Assembly: GCA_016858145.1 (NCBI GenBank)
Contig: JAEHOE010000023.1
Coordinates: 434,001-498,000 of the forward strand
Direction of reading: 5' to 3'
DNA from: Edaphochlamys debaryana
Lineage: Eukaryota > Chlorophyta > Chlorophyceae > Chlamydomonadales
Length of the DNA stretch: 64,000 nt
Shown here: positions 11,061 through 36,668 of the stretch, piece by piece
How the letters are laid out: each line of letters begins with the position of its first letter
How positions within the stretch are numbered: position 1 is the stretch's first letter
Notes under the pieces: generated by a model
The model's input: the letters and a program-made list of their open reading frames with translations, nothing else
What the model was told of the DNA's origin: nothing
Databases searched by the model: none
Made by a program: the position numbers and the translations under genes

Positions 11061-13353
11061 ATGAGCGCACGATATGATAGAGCTATTACGGTCTTCTCCC
11101 CCGACGGGCATCTCTTCCAAGTGGAGTATGCCCTAGAGGCAGTGCGGAAAGGAGTGCTTGCGGTCGGCGTCAAGGGCACGGACACTGTCGTGCTAGGTGA
11201 GAGCTATGGCCTGATCGGCGCGGGGTCGCCAGGGGGCTCCGGCTTCCGAGGGCCGGTCCTCACGAGAGGCCTCTCGGGGACATGGACATGGCGGGCCTCT
11301 GGTCCCCAAGCGCACATTGCCTTACAACGAGCAAGGGCGCCTTGCCATGGCCCAAAGAGACGGGCATAGGTTATGAAGCGCAGGCGGGGACCTCCCTGTC
11401 CTCCCTGGGCACCTAGCATAGGGCAGACCAGCACAGCACCTCCGGTTGCCCCCGTTTGTGGCCAGGCCCCTCAGCCACGCCTCCGCCAATGCGACTGGGG
11501 ACATCACCAGGGAATGGATGTCCTCTCTTGCAACGTTATGACCTGAGGGCTTGTGGGCTCATTTCGCACCAAGCCGTGGACCTGACCCCCGCCCCCATCC
11601 TCTTGGCCACCCGCGTTCCCGCACCCCACCCACCGCTATCCCCCTCCGGCCTCTGCACCCACCACCCCGACCCGCACCTCACTCCCACCTCTCCACGCCC
11701 CTTCTCGCATCCCCCCCATCCCCTTCCTCTTCCCCATCCCCTTCCCCACCCGCCCTCCCCCCAACCCCTACCCCCCCCCACCACCCCCTCCAGGTGTGGA
11801 GAAGAAGTCCACCGCCAAGCTGCAGGACGCCCGCACGGTGCGCAAGATCGTCAAGGTGGACGACCACATCTGCCTGGCCTTCGCGGGGCTGACCGCGGAC
11901 GCGCGCGTGCTCATCAACCGCGCGCGCGTGGAGGCGCAGAGCTACCGCCTCACGCTGGACGAGAAGGTAGGGTGGGGGTTGGAGTGCGGGGTGGGGGAGG
12001 TGGGAGGTCGAGGGGGATGGAGGGTTGGGGGGTATGGAGAGGGGGGAGGAGAGCAGGAGACGAGGGCTGGGAGGCAGCTGTGGCGTCAGGCCAGGCTCTG
12101 TGAGGCGAGAAGGCTTCAACGCACCCACCCAGCCCCTATCTTCTCCGCCCCGCCCGCCCACCCCCCCAGGTGACTGTGGAGCACATCACCAAGTACATTG
12201 CGGGCGTGCAGCAGCGCTACACGCAGTCGGGTGGAGTGCGGCCCTTCGGCATCTCCACGCTCATCGTGGGCTTCGACCCAGCGGGTGCGGGCGGGGTGGG
12301 GTGTTGTAAGAAGGGGGGAAAGGGCGGTGGAGGGGAGGAGACGCGGGCGGGAAGGAGGGGAAGTGGTGGGCGCAGCACGCAAGAGACAGCTGTGGAGGCG
12401 AGGGGCTGGCCCCGCTCCCGCGAAATTGCGTCGGGCAGAGAGCTAGCTTTGGCTAGAGCGCACAGGCCTGGGCAGGAAGCCTGTGAGCGCTACCACGCCG
12501 CAGCATCATTTGCCCTCATGCCTCTTGCTCCCCCTTCGCCCACCGACCCCTCCTCTCCCTCCCCACCCCCCAGGCGCTCCCCAGCTGTTCCAGACCGACC
12601 CCAGCGGCACCTGGTCCGCCTGGAAGGCCAACGCCATCGGCCGCAACTCCAAGACCATCCGGGTGGGGTGGGGGGGGCGGAGAGGAGCATGGGAGGCGGG
12701 CTGGAAGGGGGGCAGACGGACGCGGTCTGGGCATGGAGCCGCAGGATGAGGGTGGCCACCCCGTCCCCCCCAAACCTTGCCACGTCGCGGAGGCGTTCCT
12801 GGAGAAGCACTTTGCTCAGCCGTCGCACCACCGTTTTAACTGCATTCAAGACCGTGTGCACTCAATCCAGAAGTGCTTTTTCCTTTTACGCCTCCGCGTT
12901 ACGCAGGAGTTCTTGGAGAAGCACTACGCGGTGACGTCGGGCCGCGAGACCGTCAAGCTGGCCATCCGCGCGCTCATGGAGACCGTGGAGGCGGGCTCCA
13001 AGTCCATCGACGTGGCGGTCATGGAGCGGGGCACGGGGCTCAAGCTGCTGGCGGACGAGGAGGTGGGGGCGGGGGAGGGAGGGAGGGGAAAAGAAGGGGA
13101 GGGGAAGGGGGTGCGTTACGGGGGGTGGAGGGGAGAGGGGGCGTGCACTAATCGCATGCGGCGTTGCCCCCCCCCCCTCAACGTTCCGGCCCCGATCTTG
13201 CCTTCCCGCCCCCCGACCCACTGCTTGCCTTCCCGCCCCCCGACCCCACCCCAGGTGGACGCCCTGGTGAAGGAGATTGAGGAGGAGAAGGCGGCGGCGG
13301 ACGCGGCCAAGCGGGGCGGGCAGCAGGCGGCCGGGGCCGGTGGCTCGGCATGA
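11061..13353 (+). CDS. PAD1/PSMA7: 20S proteasome subunit alpha type 7 (alpha4)
   Basis: Alpha-ring subunit of the 20S proteasome, structural and gating rather than catalytic. Exons: 11061-11196, 11794-11966, 12170-12284, 12574-12662, 12907-13062, 13255-13353, giving 255 aa, the family size. The N-terminus [20 protein letters not shown] is the alpha-subunit signature, followed by [11 protein letters not shown]. Other markers are [68 protein letters not shown] and EFLEKHYA. The C-terminus is Lys/Glu-rich then Ala/Gly-rich ([17 protein letters not shown]). The start is the first ATG of the conserved N-terminus. Intron 4 holds a short look-alike of the start of exon 5. A TGTAA at 13734-13738 is a possible algal poly(A) signal, though far (380 bases) from the stop. 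Confidence 0.97.
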
Positions 13354-13794
13354 GCGGGCCAAAGCACGAGGGATGTGTGCGGTGAGGGCGGCGAGGAGGG
13401 CCGGGGGGGGGGGCCTGGACGAGGGGGTCTGCAAGGGGTTGGGGTGACGGGCCCGCTCGAGGGGGGAGGTGATGGGACGATTGGGGGTCGCAAGGTAGGC
13501 ACGTGCAGGACGTTGCCGGCGAGTATGCGGTGTGGAATGGAGGCCTCAGCGCCATGCATGTTTGGGTCCCCGCCCAGTGTGGGCCTGGAGGCCAGTGGGT
13601 AGGGCAAGGGCGGGAAGGCAGGCGGCAACGCGTTGCGTGTGTGTCTGGACGGAGTAGGGGACAAAGTCGAGGGGAAGCCAGTTGCTCTTGGCTGGGCCAG
13701 GTGCTGCCCGCCCTGGAACTGGTCCGCAGCGGATGTAACTGCTGACTGCTATGGCAACCCGCACACCGTACAAGAGCAAGGCGATCTAGCTGGT
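13354..13794. other. 3' flank of the proteasome gene
   Basis: G-rich sequence with no recognisable coding signal, probably 3' UTR and spacer. TGTAA at 13734 is the only candidate processing signal noted. Confidence 0.4.
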
Positions 13795-13796
13795 TG

Positions 13797-13914
13797 CTGG
13801 GTGGTCGCCGCGTGCTGCCTGCGCCTGGCCCGCCTGGTCCCCGCTTGCGAGCTGCTGGCGGCTGCCGGGGAGGGGCCCCGCTGCCCCTGGCGGCCGGAGG
13901 CTCTGCGGGGGATT
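13797..13914 (+). pseudogene. Fragment of the 33-42 kb MYND-like gene family
   Basis: Reads VVAACCLRLARLVPACELL then AAAGEGPRCPWRPEALRG before leaving the family alignment. The same stretch occurs in full-length members at 33.8 kb and 39.1 kb (minus strand). VPACELL matches the 39-kb copy, while VVAACCLRLARL matches the 33-kb copy. Only about 39 codons survive, with no start or continuation, so this is an isolated relic about 20 kb away on the opposite strand. Confidence 0.75.
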
Positions 13915-14167
13915 CCGTTGTGGGACTTTTGGCCCATACACTACTGAGGCACATACGGTGTATTGACACGATTCCAACCATTGTCGTTTCAGCCGCCCGC
14001 AGCGCTCAGGCGCCCGGAAGAGATTTGGCATGTTAAGCCTCTGACAGCACCTCCCCCAACTACGGTACCTCGTACCTTCCCCGCCGTGACGGCGGCCCTC
14101 GCTAGTCCCATGCTCGCCCCTCCCTTGGCATCTTGGCCTTGTTCCATGCTCGTTACACCCTACATCG
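13915..14167. other. Spacer before the LRAT-like gene
   Basis: No gene seen. The minus-strand LRAT-like stop codon is at 14168, so part of this is probably its 3' UTR. Confidence 0.4.
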
Positions 14168-15127
14168 CTAGGCCCACCGGCTGCGCGACATGCCCATGGT
14201 GGCCACCGAAATGAAGCCCAACATGGCGGCCATCACACCCGCGCCCACACCAAACGCATGGACCTGGCGCGAGAACGCCGACCCAGTATAGCAATACGAG
14301 GCAAAGTGCTCACAGTTGCGCGTCGGGAGGCGGTAACCGTGCGCGCTAAGGCACTTCCGGGCCCGTGCGACAATCTCCTCATAGTCGTACTGCGGCTCTT
14401 CATCTACCACCGTGGGGTCCGTCGCATCGAGCAGGAACCATTCCAAAGAGGTCTCCACGATCTGACGCTTAGCCCCGGGACGCCCTTCAGGCCAGCTGAA
14501 ATGGATTACCCGAACCGTCGCGCCGTCGTCCGACACACTCGAGATGATGCTTTGGTCACAGCTGGTTGGTCACAGCTGGTGAGACGGTCACAGCTGGTTG
14601 GTCACAGCTGGTTGGTCACAGCTGGTTGGTCACAGCTGGTTGGTCACAGCTGGTTGGTCACACCTGGTTGGTCACAGCTGGTTGGTCACAGCGGGCGAGA
14701 CGGTCATCACAGCTGGTTGGTCACAGCGGGCGAGACCGTCACAGCACAAGACTTACACGAAGCAGCTTGGCTCGGCTCACTGGAAGATGCCCCAGCACGG
14801 CCCCCTGTCACCCACGCCCCGCCCCTTGCAGCGCCTGCCGCGGGGGCCCATACGCCCACAGCGGGTGCACTCCCCCACGTCATTCTGAGCAGCTAGCCAT
14901 GCCGCCTCCCTGGCCGCGTCCCGGGCCTCCTGGCCGCCGTAGTAGCCCCTGCACCGCTGGCCGTGACCAACCAGCTGTGACCAACCAGCTGTGACCAACC
15001 AGCTGTGACCAATCACGTAGGAAACTGGTGCCAGACCCGGAACACGCGCGCCACAGGCACCTTGACCTTGACCCACATCCCCGGCTGGAGCTCCCGCCCG
15101 AAGCGGGCTTCTGGTGTCCCTTCTGCC
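14168..15127 (-). CDS. LRAT-domain (NlpC/P60-like) protein, 3' part
   Basis: LRAT/H-REV107-type proteins are Cys-His acyltransferases or thiol hydrolases acting on lipids; the substrate here is unknown. Two exons are supported: 15127-15017 (ELQPGMWVKVKVPVARVF then RVWHQFPT) and 14537-14168 (VSDDGATVRVIHFSWPEG to the stop). They join in phase (AC|T). The catalytic Cys lies in the diagnostic RNCEHFASYCYTG; the His may be that of VWHQ. YDYEEIVARARKCLSAHGYRL is typical of the family, and a C-terminal hydrophobic stretch (VGAGVMAAMLGFISVA) resembles the membrane anchor of the family. The 5' end is unresolved: at least one upstream exon must exist above 15127, and no start could be chosen. The 479-base intron contains complementary minisatellites and a candidate alternative terminal exon. 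Confidence 0.72.
14554..14745. repeat. 14-bp minisatellite, forward array
   Basis: About ten copies of GGTCACAGCTGGTT on the plus strand, some interrupted by GAGACGGTCA or a GCGGGCGAGA variant. It lies in the LRAT-gene intron just downstream (in transcript order) of a candidate exon. Confidence 0.95.
14777..14948 (-). other. Candidate alternative terminal exon in the LRAT-gene intron
   Basis: After a good acceptor (GTGCAG) the frame reads GYYGGQEARDAAREAAWLAA and continues into a Cys-rich end (CTRCGRMGPRGRRC, then PCWGIFQ and stop). It joins the upstream LRAT exon in phase (AC|G GGC). Used instead of exon 14537-14168 it would replace the NCEHF region with a C-X2-C...C tail. It could also belong to another gene or be noncoding. 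Confidence 0.4.
14963..15012. repeat. 14-bp minisatellite, inverted array
   Basis: Three to four copies of TGACCAACCAGCTG, the reverse complement of the unit at 14554-14745, adjacent to the intron donor. Confidence 0.93.
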
Positions 15128-15815
15128 CTGCAAGCGGTAGGGGCCGCAAGGGGATGTGGCAGTGAATCGTCCTCTGCCGAAGCCAAACAGCACTGGAGTT
15201 TGCGAGCCGAGCTGCTGGGCCCGTTTGGGCCTCGGAGTCTCGACGGGCCTCGGAAACACCGGTTAATGCCGCAAGCATTGCCCAATATGCAGCCTACGAT
15301 CACTCTCACCTTTGCGTACGCGCCATCGCGGCGCTGCGGCAGCGAGCGGCTGCAAAGCTGGCTTGCGCGAGGACAAAATTTGCGGGATCGAGGAGCGCGA
15401 TGGCACTTGAGGGATGTCAACATGACAGGCCCTTAATGAACTCAGCGAGTACGCCAGTTCTCCGGGGAAGGCCCTCCGGCCCACATCAGCCCCGACTGGG
15501 CCGAACTGGGCTGGGCCCGAAACGGCCCGAGCGCACTTCTGGCGCAGGGCCCAAAGAGGGCGAGCATGCTGTGGGGCCTGCATGGGCCCGCCTTGACCTG
15601 GTCATGGCACCGCCAAAGCTCTGCAAAGTCGTTTACAGGGTCATATGCATAGCATGCTCGAGTCCAGACAGCATCCCTCCAGTGCACAATTGTCCCACAT
15701 GCTGCTAACCGGAAGAGACGAGCCCGGGTACTTCTCAAAGACCGGAGTGCTGAGCCCGCCAGCGTCCAAGGGCCCACTGCAGGCCCCTGGCAGGCCCACA
15801 AGGCCTCTGCTTCGA
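15128..15815. other. Upstream of LRAT exon / outer flank of palindrome
   Basis: Must contain the missing 5' exon(s) and promoter of the LRAT gene, but none could be fixed. A motif AGTGCTGAGCCCGCC at about 15746 recurs inside the palindrome arm near 15931. Confidence 0.35.
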
Positions 15816-16310
15816 CAGCTTCGTGCACAGCATTATTGAGCACGTAGCCTACTGCTAGGCTACTGCTTCAACAGCCGTCCCTCACAGTACTTGCCACCTC
15901 AAATAATACCCCGCCCAGAAGTGCTGAGCCCGCCGATCCGTATTGATTGACATGTCCACCACTCTCCAAGCCCTCCTGCCAGGCCACGGGCCTGCTCCGA
16001 CAGCAGCCTCCATCCTACGATGCACAAGTCTTGTGCCAACCACGCGCCGCCTCAATTAATACCCTCCCGCCACAATGAATATCCCCATCAACCGCAGCTG
16101 ACCTGGCCTCCGCGACAAAGAATACCCCCACCCCCACGCCAGCACCGCACCCGCTAAAAGAATACCCTCCCCCTCATCCCTCATATGAATACCCTGTTTC
16201 CCCCTAGGCGCCATCAGGATGCGGGGGCACACAACCCCGACCTTCTCACTCCTCCTTATGCTACCATCTGCGGTCAAGCCATCCAGCCCCACAGCCACCC
16301 CACCGCCCGC

Positions 16311-23292
<6,982 letters not shown>

Positions 23293-23717
23293 GTCGTCAA
23301 GCACAGCCGACAACTTGCAGGCCGCGCCTTGCCCATCCTAACTGCCTCGACACGCACCTTGAGCACGGAGCGACCAAAATGAGTGCGCCGGCGCGAGTTG
23401 AGTGAAGGCCGAGAGGGAGTAATTACCCGAGCAAATCGCGGTGGCGCCAATAAACTAGCGAGGGCTCTCGATAAGTGGTCACGCCTATCTAAAGTACAGG
23501 GTCGAAGCTAGCAGGTATAAAGCCTCGGGCTAGTCGGGCCAGCTCTTATCAGGCCTGCTCCTCGCGGGGCCTCGCAGGCATGCAGGATTTGGCGCCAAGG
23601 ATTGCTTGCTAAGCGCCATGTCGTTGATGCCCGCTCACGTTGCACTGCCGGCCCGTGCCGCTGTCGGCCCCTGCATGTGGGGCAGTCAAGTCGTGCAGCC
23701 TGGATCCGAAATCCATG

Positions 23718-24157
23718 AAATCCATGGAAAGCATTACTTTTCATCAGTGGACCAGGTCCAAAGCAGGGAAGGGGTCCAAAGGGGTCCAGGTGCTACAGGT
23801 GGGCACTGGGAACTGAACCCCTGCCCCGGCCAACTGGAACCGCCCACCTGAGACAACTGGGTACCACTCCCGGGCTGAGGCTCTGGACCCTGCTCCTCCT
23901 GCACCGGAACGCGCCGGAACACGCAGGACCCCGTCATAGCGCACGAGGGCATGCCTGCTTGCTGGTGAGTGGCGTTGAGTGGCTGCTCCTGCTTGCCCCA
24001 CAGCTTGCCACGGCTTGCCCCACCTGCGCAAGAACAGGCAAACCCCCACGCAGCGCACGAGGGCTGGCGCTTGGTGGCCCACTGCATGCAGGCCATGCTG
24101 CCGACCCGTCCTGGACCCGTAGCGCTGCTGAAGCCTGTGGCGGTAGGGCCCACTGTC
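23718..24157. other. Unique spacer at the centre of the palindrome
   Basis: 440 bases not shared between the arms. The left junction has a 9-base tandem (AAATCCATG twice) where the right arm has one copy. No coding signal. Confidence 0.85.
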
Positions 24158-31440
<7,283 letters not shown>

Positions 31441-33410
31441 GGCAGGACCGGCAGGTACCTACAGGTCATCATGGGGCATCATGTGCTCATGCGGGGGTCA
31501 GCTGGGTCCGGCATGCCCGGGGCGCATAACGGAAACTAACCTTGTAAAGTAGTCAGCATACATACTCTGCCTCTTCGGTCCTGTGCTCCTGTCGGGCCCA
31601 TCGATCACGCAGCGCACCTCTCAGGCACACACAGGCCCAATGAACTTGAGGCCCACTAGATAAGCTTATCGTCCCCCAACCGCGAGCACTGCAGCTCAAG
31701 CAACGAACCTATCCGCTTTGTATCCTTGACTGCACGGCCCATGGCGATCGCCTCCTTATATCTACGTCACACCACAACAGCTCCCTAAGTATCCCCCGTT
31801 CACAACGGCAACCGTATCACCCCAGCGCCACACCACAGCCGTGATAACCGTGGCGCGAAATCTGGGGGCCCTCTCCGGCGCGACGTACAAGGCCGGCTTT
31901 TGAGAATTGAAAGCTTTTCATCGTCTTTGGCCCACTACATCGTTGCACACCTACCGTATCTCAAGCTCCCAGGCAACTCAACCCCTGGGCCAGGTACATG
32001 GTACATGAGCCCAGGAGGCGCAGTCCCCCCGCAGGCTACCCGGCTATACGGCATCCGCAACCGTACCGCCTGAATCACCCCTGGCTCCGCTTGTCATCGT
32101 CTTAGGCCACTAGCTGCATCGTCACACATCTATCTAAAGCTCCCAGGCAACTAGCCCCTAGTACATGGTACATGAGCCCAGAAGCGTAGTGAAGGCAATG
32201 AAGTCTATCTCTACGGCATCCGCAAACGTACCGCCTGAATGCCACATGCTACACTACAGCGTTCTCAACCCTAACACCAGCAGCATTCCAGCCCGTTTCC
32301 CCGCAGCACACCACCATTACGATTACACTTAAATTAGCAGCGAGAAGAGTTGATGCCCCCATGAAAAATCAACGTTCAAATACCAATTACGGAGACAACC
32401 GAGAAGAGTAGTCATCATAGCCGAGCCTCTGAATCCCCCCTGCAAGCATTAGCAGCGTTAAATTGCCTACGCCCCCACTGAGCTTAGGGAACTTGATGTA
32501 CAGCACTGCCACAGTACGAACAGAGGGTCGAGTGTACTGCCACGCGCCTCAGTCACCAGCTAGAGACCTCCTAGCACATGCGACATGCCGAACACCCCCA
32601 CAGGTACGTCGGCCCCCAAACACGCTTTGCTGCTCTCACAACGGACACCTCATCAGCAACCTGCAGAGACCTGCATGCGGCTCCCTCCACTTCCTTGACA
32701 GTTGCCACCCTTCCGTCTACCTGCACATTGCATTGACCCTTCCGGCAGCGTTCCGCCCCCCCCGCACTTCTCTGTACTAGCGGTACGCTACACACCACCC
32801 ACGAGAGGGGTTCCTGACCTTCGTGTCAGGCCGTCTCAGGCCTTGCCCCAGCTGATGAGGAGTGCAGCCGGACCAACCACAGCCAGGATGAGTGGGGCAC
32901 GGGCGCACAGCCAACCCAGGCTGCATGCATATTGCCTTGACCCTCCTTGCGCTTCGCTTCGTTGATGTCTTCTAACCCTCCTTGACGTACCAAGGCGGTG
33001 GCCCAACATCACCCAACTACCTTGAATGCAACGGCAGCCCGGCAGACATGCACGTTGCCGCTTGTTGTCGACACCGTACCGTACAGCCAAACAGGCTCCG
33101 CAAGCCATGTGTTTATGATGCAGCCATGCCGCGGCTCACATCGCAAATGCTTGCCAAGCCGCCCGGCCCAGACAAGTGTCGTAGATATCGTACAACCAAT
33201 TGCGCCAACGAGCAACAGAACAGGGCAATGCGGCATACATCACTTTTCGCCGGGACGCGGCCCCGAGAGTCTTATTGAACCTACTACTGAACCATGCGCG
33301 CTGCGCTGTTCACGCGTACACGCCCCGTGTTTGCGGCCCGGTCCACAGGGCCCTCAACGGTACAGTCTCAGTACTCAGCAGCCATCCTGCGTAACCATTT
33401 CATCTTTGAT
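31441..33410. other. Intergenic, less GC-rich, with degenerate repeats
   Basis: Noticeably lower GC than the rest. Besides the degenerate tandem duplication at 31918-32245, related AGCAGCG-containing blocks occur near 32335 and 32450. No exon or RNA gene was recognised. Confidence 0.5.
31918..32245. repeat. Degenerate tandem duplication, unit about 170 bp
   Basis: Two units starting TCATCGTCTT at 31918 and 32094 share AAGCTCCCAGGCAACT, TACATGGTACATGAGCCCAG and ACGGCATCCGCAA.CGTACC in the same order. Confidence 0.8.
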
Positions 33411-36400
33411 CTAGTCGTGGCCGCTGCCCCGCCCCGCCAGCTCCTGCGCGCACGCCTCGCTGCAGCAGCCGCCCAGCCCCGCAGGCCGCGGAGGGGGAGC
33501 GTCCGCAGCGCTGTCGCCCGCCAGGCTGACGCAGGCGGGGTTGGCGCAGGCGCGGGGCGGCCGCAGGGCCCGGGCCTCGGCCAGGGGCTGGAGCGCAGGG
33601 GGCTCCAATAGGGCTTCGGAGACGCTGCAGGCGGCCTGCATGCCCCTCCCAAGCGCCTCCGTGCTCACGCCCAGCCCTTCCGCCCCCGAGCTCGCTCGCT
33701 CCAGGCCGGCAGCCAGCTGCTCCAGGGCCGCACCGCAGACCGCCCCGTCCTCCTTGCACTTAGCATCCGCCTCCACATTAGCCCTCAGCGCCCGCAGAGC
33801 CTCCGGCCGCCAGGGGAAGCGGGGCCCCTCCCCGGCAGCCGCTAGCAGCTCGCGAGCGGGGAGTAAGCGTGCCAGCCGCAGGCAGCATGCGGCGACAACA
33901 AAAGCGCAGAGGTCGTCCTCTTCGTCGCTGCCTGCCTGAGGGCCGCCGCCACAGCTAGCGCTGCTAGCACCCGCCTCGCGCCTCTCCGCCAGCGCCAGAG
34001 CCGCCCCCACCAGCTGCACCGCCCCCGCCTCCTCCACCGCAAACCGCTGCCAGGCGGAGAGGCGGGGGCCGGAGCCCACCGCTGAGCGGCTGGCAGCAGG
34101 CTGGGCGGCGGCGGGCTCGCCCTCGCCCTCCGCAGCCAGGGCCGCGACCCACATCAGAAGCCCGTTCAACACGTCAGCGAGCCCCCCGCAGACCGCCCCC
34201 AGCGGCTGCGGCTCTGAGCACGATGCGGCCTCCCTGCTCAGCACCTGCTCCGCCGCCCGCCTCGCCAGCAGCGACAGCGGCGGCAGCCACTCCGTCGCAG
34301 CGAGGCACATCAGGAGGGACTGACGCTGCATGAGGCTTGGCATTTCAGCAACGTGCTGCGCCGACGGCGCCCGCTGCAGCAGCTGAGCCGCCAGGTAGGG
34401 CGTCGCCTGGCGCGAGTCCTCCCCATGGCGCCAGCGGCCCGTCAGCACGTCCGGGCTGCCCTTCAGCCGCCTCAGCACCGTCCCCATAGAGGCGGCCAGG
34501 GCCGCGCCTTGGGCCGGCTCGCCGTAGTAGAGCAGAACGTCGACGGGCTCCGCGTAGTCTTTGAGAAACCCGTCGCTCATGGCCGCGAGGAGGTGGCCGT
34601 ACGGCCCCTCCGGCTCCTCGCCCGCTCGGCGGATCACCAGCTCCAGGGCGGGCAGGCAGCCGGCGCGCAGCGGGGCGGACAGCTCGGGGGGCGCCTCGAG
34701 AGGGAACGCAGAAGCATCTGTGTACGGGTCAACCAGGAAAGAACCATCAGTGGTTGCATGGACTACGATGACAGGACCCAGGCCACCGCCTTCAGCGCTC
34801 CTTATGCTGGTCGCATCTCTCCACCTCAAGCACGCAACTTGCCAGCCAGTGCGTGTTAAGCGACAGGCCGCTCCCGCTCACCCTCGTCACACAGCTCCTC
34901 AGGAGCGCTCGCCAACATGCGGCTGCCGTGCCTGGCCACGTCAGCGGTAGCGCCCTCGGGCATCACCGGCACGGCCCACCGCACCGCGTCCACCCACAGC
35001 CGCCACGCCGCCTCCGCCTCCGCCGCCCAGCTGGGCCGACGGAAGAGCCGGGGCCGGGGGCCTCCGGGCGTCTCGCCCTCGTCTTGGAGGCTGAGACACA
35101 CCTCTAGCGCAACCCTCAACGCCGGGCTCCACGCCTCTGATCCCAGCACGAGGCGCGGGTTGTCGGGCGAGGGCTTGGTGGGCGGTGGGGTGGTGCCGCA
35201 CCCCCGGGCCGTGGCCAGTGCAATCCGGCCCAGCCGCAGCGCCAGAGCTGCCGCCGCACGGGATGTGAGCGGCGGCGTGCGGGCGGCGTGGGGCGCAGAG
35301 ATGACGGCACAGACAGTTTTGAGGAAGGTTAAGTCGGCGATATGGCGCTTGCCTTGCGGCCCCTCCGGCTCACCGCTGAGCGCCGGCACCCCGCTGGCGA
35401 CCTCCGGAAGACCGTACGCCGGGCCTCCGTCTGCAGCGCAGAGCGTACGGATGCCGTACACCAGGACCGCGAAGCGCAGCGCAGGCCCCTCGAGGATGCG
35501 CCGCAGAGATCGGACCGGGTCCAAGCCTCCGCCTCGTCCCGGCCCACCTGAGCCGGCCGCCGCGCCGGCGCCGGCGCCTGCCTCTGCCGCCGGCCCCACC
35601 AGTCCCGGGACATGCGTGAGAAAGGTGTGGAGCTGGTTATACGCAGTCAGGAAGAGCGCGATGCAGCGGCCGAGAGGCCCCAGCGCATCGGCCGCCGCCT
35701 CCTGGCACCCGCGCGGCGCCCGGCTGCCGACAGCGCGTACCGCCTCCAGCCTCTCGATGGCCCGCGCCTGCTGCATCAGCAGCCTCGCACCGTGCTCCAT
35801 CACATGGCTCGCCTCCAGCTCCGCCACGAACTCGCCGTACAGCGGCGTGGCCCCGTCCTGGCTCCTTGTGACGAAAGCCATGGCGCCGACCAAGCGTGCC
35901 ACGCCATGCAGAGGAAGCACCGTCAACAAGGCCGCCCGGCAGAACTTTAGGCGGGCAATGACTTTGCGCTGGCGATCTCGAGAGGGTGTGTCAGTGTAGA
36001 CCGCCGTCGCTGCCTCCAGCGCCTTCAGTCGGGCAAACAGCTGCAAGGCTACCGCCCGTAGGGGCTGGGTGCGGAGGAGCTGGCGGCAGAAGGCCACGGT
36101 GGGGGCCTCGGGGGCCTCCCCTGCCGCTGCGGCCTTGATCATCCGTGAGACCAGGACACCCACTGACATCGCTACGTTCTGCTGCGCGCCGCTAATGAGC
36201 TCGGCCTCTGCTTGAAGGCGTGCAGACCATGCCATGAGGTGCAGAAGCGCGGGTTGCTGGGTGGACAGGGCCGAGGCGACCGACCGCACGTCACCGGCGT
36301 GTGCACGCTCATCGGCCCAGTCCTGCAGGCGCTCCAAGCAGCGCTGCAGGTCTACGAGCTCCGAATCCCTGTAAGGGGGGGCGCGAAAAGAAGTCAGAAT

Positions 36401-36668
36401 CGTGGCGCCAAATTCCCTTGGGAAAGCCGACAACTCTAGGTGCAGCTTTCTGTAACCATTGCAGGTACGGGCAGCTTCAGGCAGAACGCAATTGTGCAAC
36501 GGACCTGAGCTTGGGCCCCTTGCACGTTGGTGGTCCGAGGAGGCGAGCCGCGCTTCCCAGCAGGCCGCGCCAGTCTTCCTCTACGCTCCTTCCCAGAGGT
36601 GTCGGAGTTGCTGACCCGGGCCGTATTCCAGGTGGCGGCTTGCGTCGTGTGTTCGGGCGCGGCGGCAT
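33411..36668 (-). CDS. Unrecognised algal protein with MYND-like Cys-rich end, copy A
   Basis: Function unknown. Three exons (minus): 36668-36505, 36368-34882, 34717-33411; 985 aa, all junctions in phase. The model is supported because copy B (38.5-42.0 kb) has the same start (MPPR), junction phases and intron sites. The body is Ala/Leu/Arg-rich and probably alpha-helical, with conserved blocks such as FVAELEASHVMEHGARLLMQ, ADGGPAYGLPE, AEAAWRLWVDAVRWAVP and PPELSAPLRAGCLPALELVI. The end, CANPACVSLAGDS followed by GGCCSEACAQEL, resembles the first and last parts of a MYND zinc finger with the middle Cys pairs replaced by a Pro-rich segment; the MYND relation is inference. No transmembrane segment or catalytic motif was recognised. 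Confidence 0.75.

Noticed and set aside
14554..15012. Possible CRISPR-like array
   Set aside because: The 14-bp units are directly tandem with no unique spacers, in a eukaryotic intron.
31441..33410. tRNA or other structured RNA gene in the AT-richer gap
   Set aside because: No cloverleaf with T-loop and D-loop signatures could be built by eye.
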